A DNA stretch of 64,000 nucleotides. Source: Bifidobacterium breve. GTDB lineage: Bacteria > Actinomycetota > Thermoleophilia > Solirubrobacterales > Solirubrobacteraceae. Positions 61,601-64,000 of the stretch are shown piece after piece; position 1 is the stretch's first letter, and each line of letters opens with the position of its first letter. Location of the stretch: the NCBI GenBank assembly GCA_945878865.1, contig CAMCUD010000007.1, forward strand, positions 16,227 through 80,226, written 5' to 3'. A program made the position numbers and the translations under genes. The notes under the pieces were generated by a model. The model was not told the origin of the DNA and searched no databases. It saw nothing but the letters and a program-made list of their open reading frames with translations.

Positions 61601-61933
61601 CAGCTCGTGCTGCGCGGCCTGGGTCCGCCAGTTCACCCCGCCTTCGAGGTAGGCGATCTTCACGTCGGGGCGGCCCGCCCCGAACGCCTTCCACGCGCGG
61701 TCGGCGGAGATGCCGGATGCGCCTTCCGGGTCGGTGGCCAGCGGCGCGGTCTTCGGGATGAACGAGTACAGCCACCAGTGCTCGTCGGTGAACGTCGCCG
61801 CGTTCGGCTGCTCCTCGGCGATGTCGTACTCGGGATCGTCGGGTGGGCGCTCGCCGTTCCAGGCGGCGCCGGACGCGGGCGCGAGCGCGACGGCGAGCGC
61901 CGCGAGGCAGATCACTCGGAGCAGGACCCTCAT
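58610..61933 (-). CDS. Divergent secreted subtilase (S8) with FG-GAP/VCBS-like repeats
   Basis: 1107 residues. Signal peptide to about 24. The S8 domain shows His204 in YNHANSQM, oxyanion Asn294 in VVMASNDF and Ser361 in TTSEVTPVHAGVAAL; where catalytic Asp should be, the sequence reads YLEGGV with Glu97. KDDDGNGYRDDISGWNF is the usual subtilase stretch before His. An EF-hand-like DKNGDGQVNVADYDGD lies between. Residues about 560-1100 contain repeated FG-GAP-like blocks (DLDGDGAPEVVATS; DITGDGEPDVIGAT; DLDGDGKVEVAATT). Probably a surface protein; protease activity is uncertain. Confidence 0.85.
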   Translation of the reverse strand: MRVLLRVICLAALAVALAPASGAAWNGERPPDDPEYDIAEEQPNAATFTDEHWWLYSFIPKTAPLATDPEGASGISADRAWKAFGAGRPDVKIAYLEGGVNWRTQAAQHELRLRAALNTGELPKPAGASTYDKNGDGQVNVADYDGDPRIATPYLHGPITAEDLIVAFSDGKDDDGNGYRDDISGWNFNRNTNDPQTESSSYNHANSQMIKLVGEADNGYAGVGVCPKCTIIPVKTSDEALVRDDRLARAIYFAVDSGVSIITTEVAELGYSKLVEAALQYAWDRGVVVVMASNDFNSADHQAGTFWPRVWPGNGVVPDWAGQFANRTLNLTTRSFRNRSNYTSFGTHALFSAPSGGGTTSEVTPVHAGVAALVASAGRDAGTTLDAGEIKQVVRATASPIDQTQGISYPGKKGATFNLQYGYGRPNAFKAMQAVREGRIPPVPDILGPDWYQRFDPTTTSTVPIDADITMRRAQEIHWEVQYAVGPEPTEAEFQALASGTATGEVRGTLARLDLAKIPESVWNRPLTTSGGDLASTEQHTVTIRIQATDERGNLGEDRRAIAVHHDPDLRPGYPKRVGLGSDSPPTFFDLDGDGKQELVGGDANGFVHARRGDGTELPGWPVRTDELQLGLADTPAGKAGAVPPAFQPVLAPPAIGDLDGDGAPEVVATSMSGSVYVFERDGARRPGWPRSVGAEAAGQSVPVPDRPFARDPSFGAFGSPVLVDLPGGAPLDIVQAAWDGKIYAFDDHGANVPGWPVDAKLPAAAQPQPPLQHVEDRKLVASPTVAQLDGKGPPELVIKSQEFGLGDQSALGFGSRFYVLAFWADGNDHPGGALVPGWPATITGTLGYYGSAQDWITEGGDNATAIDTNGDGRDEVIQPTVFNQPTKIWTDAAGRPTTTTGTGTAAQELRGLQGASTARILQLPGVRSSNPLKGLTSIGFTASGSAYRHKGRDKYVSGGTELLSLASLLLPGQRISMDNQMRVMSAVTLQSDPNFPRRMMGLPFITAPAVADITGDGEPDVIGATDTSNVGAWQVRNGQEAPGWPKFTAGWTLLTPAVGDLDGDGKVEVAATTREGELFVWDTPGRTAGIKVPTWHQDIRRTGRVP

Positions 61934-61970
61934 GGCGCGACACTACTCCTTCTGAACGCGCGCGTACAGT

Positions 61971-62450
61971 TCAGATCGCGCCGCGCTCGCGCACGTCGGC
62001 GAGCAACCCGCGGCAGGCCGCGTCGACGAGGTCGAGGACATCGTCGAAGCCGTCCGGCCCGCCGTAGTACGGGTCAGGCACGTCGAGGTCTCCCCCGCCC
62101 ACGCTGTCGGCGTCGAACTCGCGCAGCAGCCTGATCTCCGCGCTCCCATCCGGTGGCGCCGCCGCCCGCAGGTCGCGCAGGTTCGCCCGGTCCATCGCGA
62201 GGATGAGGTCGAAGTCCTCGAAGTCGGCGTGCTGGACTTGGCGGGCCGCGCCGGCCACGACGATGCCACGCCGGCGGGCGGCCTCCCGCGCACGCGGATC
62301 GGGCGGATCGCCGACGTGCCAGCCGCCCGTGCCGGCGCTGTCGAGCTCGAACTCCCCGATCAGCCCCTCGTCTTCGACGAGATGGCGCATGACGCCCTCG
62401 GCCGTGGGAGAGCGACAGATGTTGCCGAGACAGACGAAGAGCATCCGCAT
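61971..62450 (-). CDS. Low-molecular-weight protein tyrosine phosphatase
   Basis: 159 residues. P-loop CLGNICRSPTAEG (Cys8, Arg14) and DPYYGGPDGFDDVLDLV with the general acid Asp. Such enzymes dephosphorylate BY-kinases (Wzb/Wzc pairs), so it is a candidate partner of the kinase at 10371. It could also act on arsenate or other phosphoproteins. The ATG at 62450 is the family start; longer frames overlap the divergent FAD gene. Confidence 0.92.
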   Translation of the reverse strand: MRMLFVCLGNICRSPTAEGVMRHLVEDEGLIGEFELDSAGTGGWHVGDPPDPRAREAARRRGIVVAGAARQVQHADFEDFDLILAMDRANLRDLRAAAPPDGSAEIRLLREFDADSVGGGDLDVPDPYYGGPDGFDDVLDLVDAACRGLLADVRERGAI

Positions 62451-62511
62451 GCGCCAGATCCTATGCGGGCCGCCGTGAACCGCGAGCGGGGTCTCGTGCG
62501 AATACGTAGAC

Positions 62512-63756
62512 GTGAAGATCGCCATCATCGGCGCCGGCGTCTCCGGCCTCACCGCGGCCCACCGGCTGCACCCAGAGCACGAGGTCGTCGTGTTCGAGGC
62601 CGAAAGCCGTCCCGGCGGCCACACCAACACGATCGTCGTCGACGACGAGCTCGGCCCCATCCCCGTCGACACCGGCTTCATCGTCTGCAACGACCGGACG
62701 TACCCCAACTTCCACGAGCTGCTCGACGACCTCGGCGTCGCGCGCCGCCCGACGCACATGGGCTTCTCGGTGAGCGCCGACTTCGAGGACTTCGAGTACG
62801 CCGGGACCCCGCGCGGCGTGTTCTGCCAGAAGCGCAACGCGGTGCGCCCGCAGTACCACGGGATGTTGCGCGACCTCGTGCGCTTCAACCGCGCCCTGGC
62901 GCGGCTCCTGGAGACCGACGACCCCGGCCCGTCCCTGCACGACTTCCTCGACCAGGGCGGCTACGGCGACTGGTTCGTCGACAGGCTCATCGTGCCCCAG
63001 GCCTCCGCGGTATGGTCGGCCGACCCGGCCCAGATGTGGACGTTCCCCGTGCGATTCCTCGCGGAGTTCTTCGCCAACCACGGCATGCTGACGTTCCGCG
63101 ACCGCCCCACGTGGATGACGGTCGCCGGTGGCTCGCGCACGTACGTCGACGCGATCATCGCCCGCCTCGGTGAGGACCGGCTGCGCCTGGGCGCTCCGGT
63201 GCGCTCGGTCTCGCGGCACGCCGACCACGTCCGCGTCGACGGCGAGCGCTTCGACGAGGTCATCCTCGCCTGCCATTCCGACCAGGCGCTGGGGATGCTC
63301 GACGACCCGTCGCAGGCCGAGCGCGAGATCCTCGGCGCGATCCCCTACCAGCGCAACGAGGCGGTGCTGCACACCGACGAGCGGCTGCTGCCCAAGCGCC
63401 GCGCGGCCCGCCAGGCGTGGAACTACCACCTGCTCGCCGAGCCGAAGGACCGCACGACCGTCACGTACTGGATGAACCACCTCCAGCGCTTCGACGTCTA
63501 CACGAACTACCTCGTCACGCTGAACCTCACCGAGCGCATCGACCCCGGCAAGATCATCGAGGTCATCGACTACGCGCACCCGGTCTTCACCTCCGAGGGA
63601 CGCGCGGCGCAGGCCCGGCGGAGCGAGATCAGCGGCGTGCGGCGCACGCACTACTGCGGCGCGTACTGGCGCTGGGGCTTCCACGAGGACGGCGTCTGGA
63701 GCGCGATCACGGCGCTACCGGGTGTCGGCCAGGCCTCCTCGGAGGTCCACGCGTGA
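62512..63756 (+). CDS. FAD-dependent oxidoreductase (COG2907, amine-oxidase-like)
   Basis: 414 residues, GTG start. FAD motif IAIIGAGVSGLTAAHRL (3-19), FEAESRPGGHTNT (about 36-48) and a C-terminal WGFHEDGVWSAI segment. COG2907 proteins occur with DUF1365 and cyclopropane fatty-acid synthases in operons thought to modify membrane fatty acids. Here DUF1365 follows with a 4-base GTGA overlap. Divergent from the phosphatase, 61 bases apart. Confidence 0.88.
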   Translation: MKIAIIGAGVSGLTAAHRLHPEHEVVVFEAESRPGGHTNTIVVDDELGPIPVDTGFIVCNDRTYPNFHELLDDLGVARRPTHMGFSVSADFEDFEYAGTPRGVFCQKRNAVRPQYHGMLRDLVRFNRALARLLETDDPGPSLHDFLDQGGYGDWFVDRLIVPQASAVWSADPAQMWTFPVRFLAEFFANHGMLTFRDRPTWMTVAGGSRTYVDAIIARLGEDRLRLGAPVRSVSRHADHVRVDGERFDEVILACHSDQALGMLDDPSQAEREILGAIPYQRNEAVLHTDERLLPKRRAARQAWNYHLLAEPKDRTTVTYWMNHLQRFDVYTNYLVTLNLTERIDPGKIIEVIDYAHPVFTSEGRAAQARRSEISGVRRTHYCGAYWRWGFHEDGVWSAITALPGVGQASSEVHA

Positions 63757-64000
63757 CCGCCAGCGCGGTCTACGAAGGCCGGGTCGCGCACGTGCGGCGC
63801 GACCCGATCGAGCACGCGTTCTCCTACCCGGTGGCGATGCTCCTGCTCGACCTCGACGAGCTCGCGCTGCTCGACGCCCACCCGCTGTGGTCGACCCGCC
63901 ACGCGGCGCCCGGCCGGTTTCGTCGCGAGGACCATCTCGGCGACCCGGCGGTGCCGCTGGACGTCGCGGTGCGCGACGAGGTCGAGCGTCAGTCCGGGAC
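63753..64000 (+). CDS. DUF1365-family protein, truncated by window end
   Basis: GTG start overlapping the FAD-oxidoreductase stop. About 82 residues are visible: VYEGRVAHVRRDPIEHAFSY and MLLLDLDELALLDAHP match the start of DUF1365. The rest lies outside the window. Part of the same operon as the FAD oxidoreductase. Confidence 0.85.
   Translation, partial: MTASAVYEGRVAHVRRDPIEHAFSYPVAMLLLDLDELALLDAHPLWSTRHAAPGRFRREDHLGDPAVPLDVAVRDEVERQSG

Noticed and set aside
1..64000. CRISPR arrays, tRNA, rRNA, integrases and insertion sequences
   Set aside because: No regularly spaced repeats, no tRNA-like cloverleaf, and no transposase or integrase motif was seen on reading.

Overview
The window is GC-rich actinobacterial DNA. 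GTG and TTG starts are frequent, most neighbouring genes overlap by 4 nt or less, and there are many secreted Ala/Arg-rich proteins. Gene content (MaoC dehydratase pair, NDH-2, hrcA-dnaJ, a COG2907-type FAD enzyme followed by DUF1365, many secreted clan-A glycosidases with two-cysteine Ig-like repeats) suggests a Thermoleophilia/Solirubrobacterales-type organism. That placement is inference; no rRNA or other marker is present.

Layout. 0.1-4.1 kb: housekeeping and accessory genes (KAP-type NTPase, MaoC dehydratases, type II NADH dehydrogenase). 4.1-9.9 kb: surface-glycan operon with two GT2 glycosyltransferases, a methyltransferase, a polysaccharide deacetylase and an ABC-type glycan exporter. 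9.9-17.9 kb: universal stress protein, Wzz/BY-kinase, then the chaperone block hrcA-dnaJ-prmA interrupted by a secreted OmpA-domain protein. 17.9-41.9 kb: a glycan-assembly island with visibly lower GC and less biased third positions. It holds an ECF sigma factor, a Wzy_C-type ligase, three GT4 enzymes (one fused to a methyltransferase), a five-gene nucleotide-sugar module built around a CMP-sugar synthetase, a Wzy-like polymerase preceded by a 27-codon hydrophobic micro-gene, a Wzx-like flippase, FkbM-type methyltransferases, a DUF115/MptE-like protein and further GT2 enzymes. 40.4-55.9 kb: six secreted clan-A glycosidase-like proteins in three groups, with a GT-C-like membrane protein. 55.9-64 kb: a final GT2, SDR, fructosamine-kinase-like protein, a divergent subtilase with FG-GAP-like repeats, a low-molecular-weight tyrosine phosphatase, and the start of a fatty-acid-modification operon cut by the window end.

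How it works together (inference): cytoplasmic glycosyltransferases and sugar-modifying enzymes build one or more glycans. Export and polymerisation can go through the ABC transporter or through Wzx/Wzy, controlled by the Wzz/BY-kinase and perhaps the LMW phosphatase. The PslG-like secreted glycosidases would trim or remodel the exported polymer. The ECF sigma factor encoded with the ligase is a candidate regulator.

Most notable: a CMP-sugar synthetase module with no PEP-dependent sugar-acid synthase in view; a GT4-methyltransferase fusion; an apparently leaderless micro-gene before the polymerase; a perfect 10-7-10 palindrome covering a leaderless-type hrcA promoter; and two glycosidases in which the clan-A Asn-Glu acid/base motif has become Thr-Glu.
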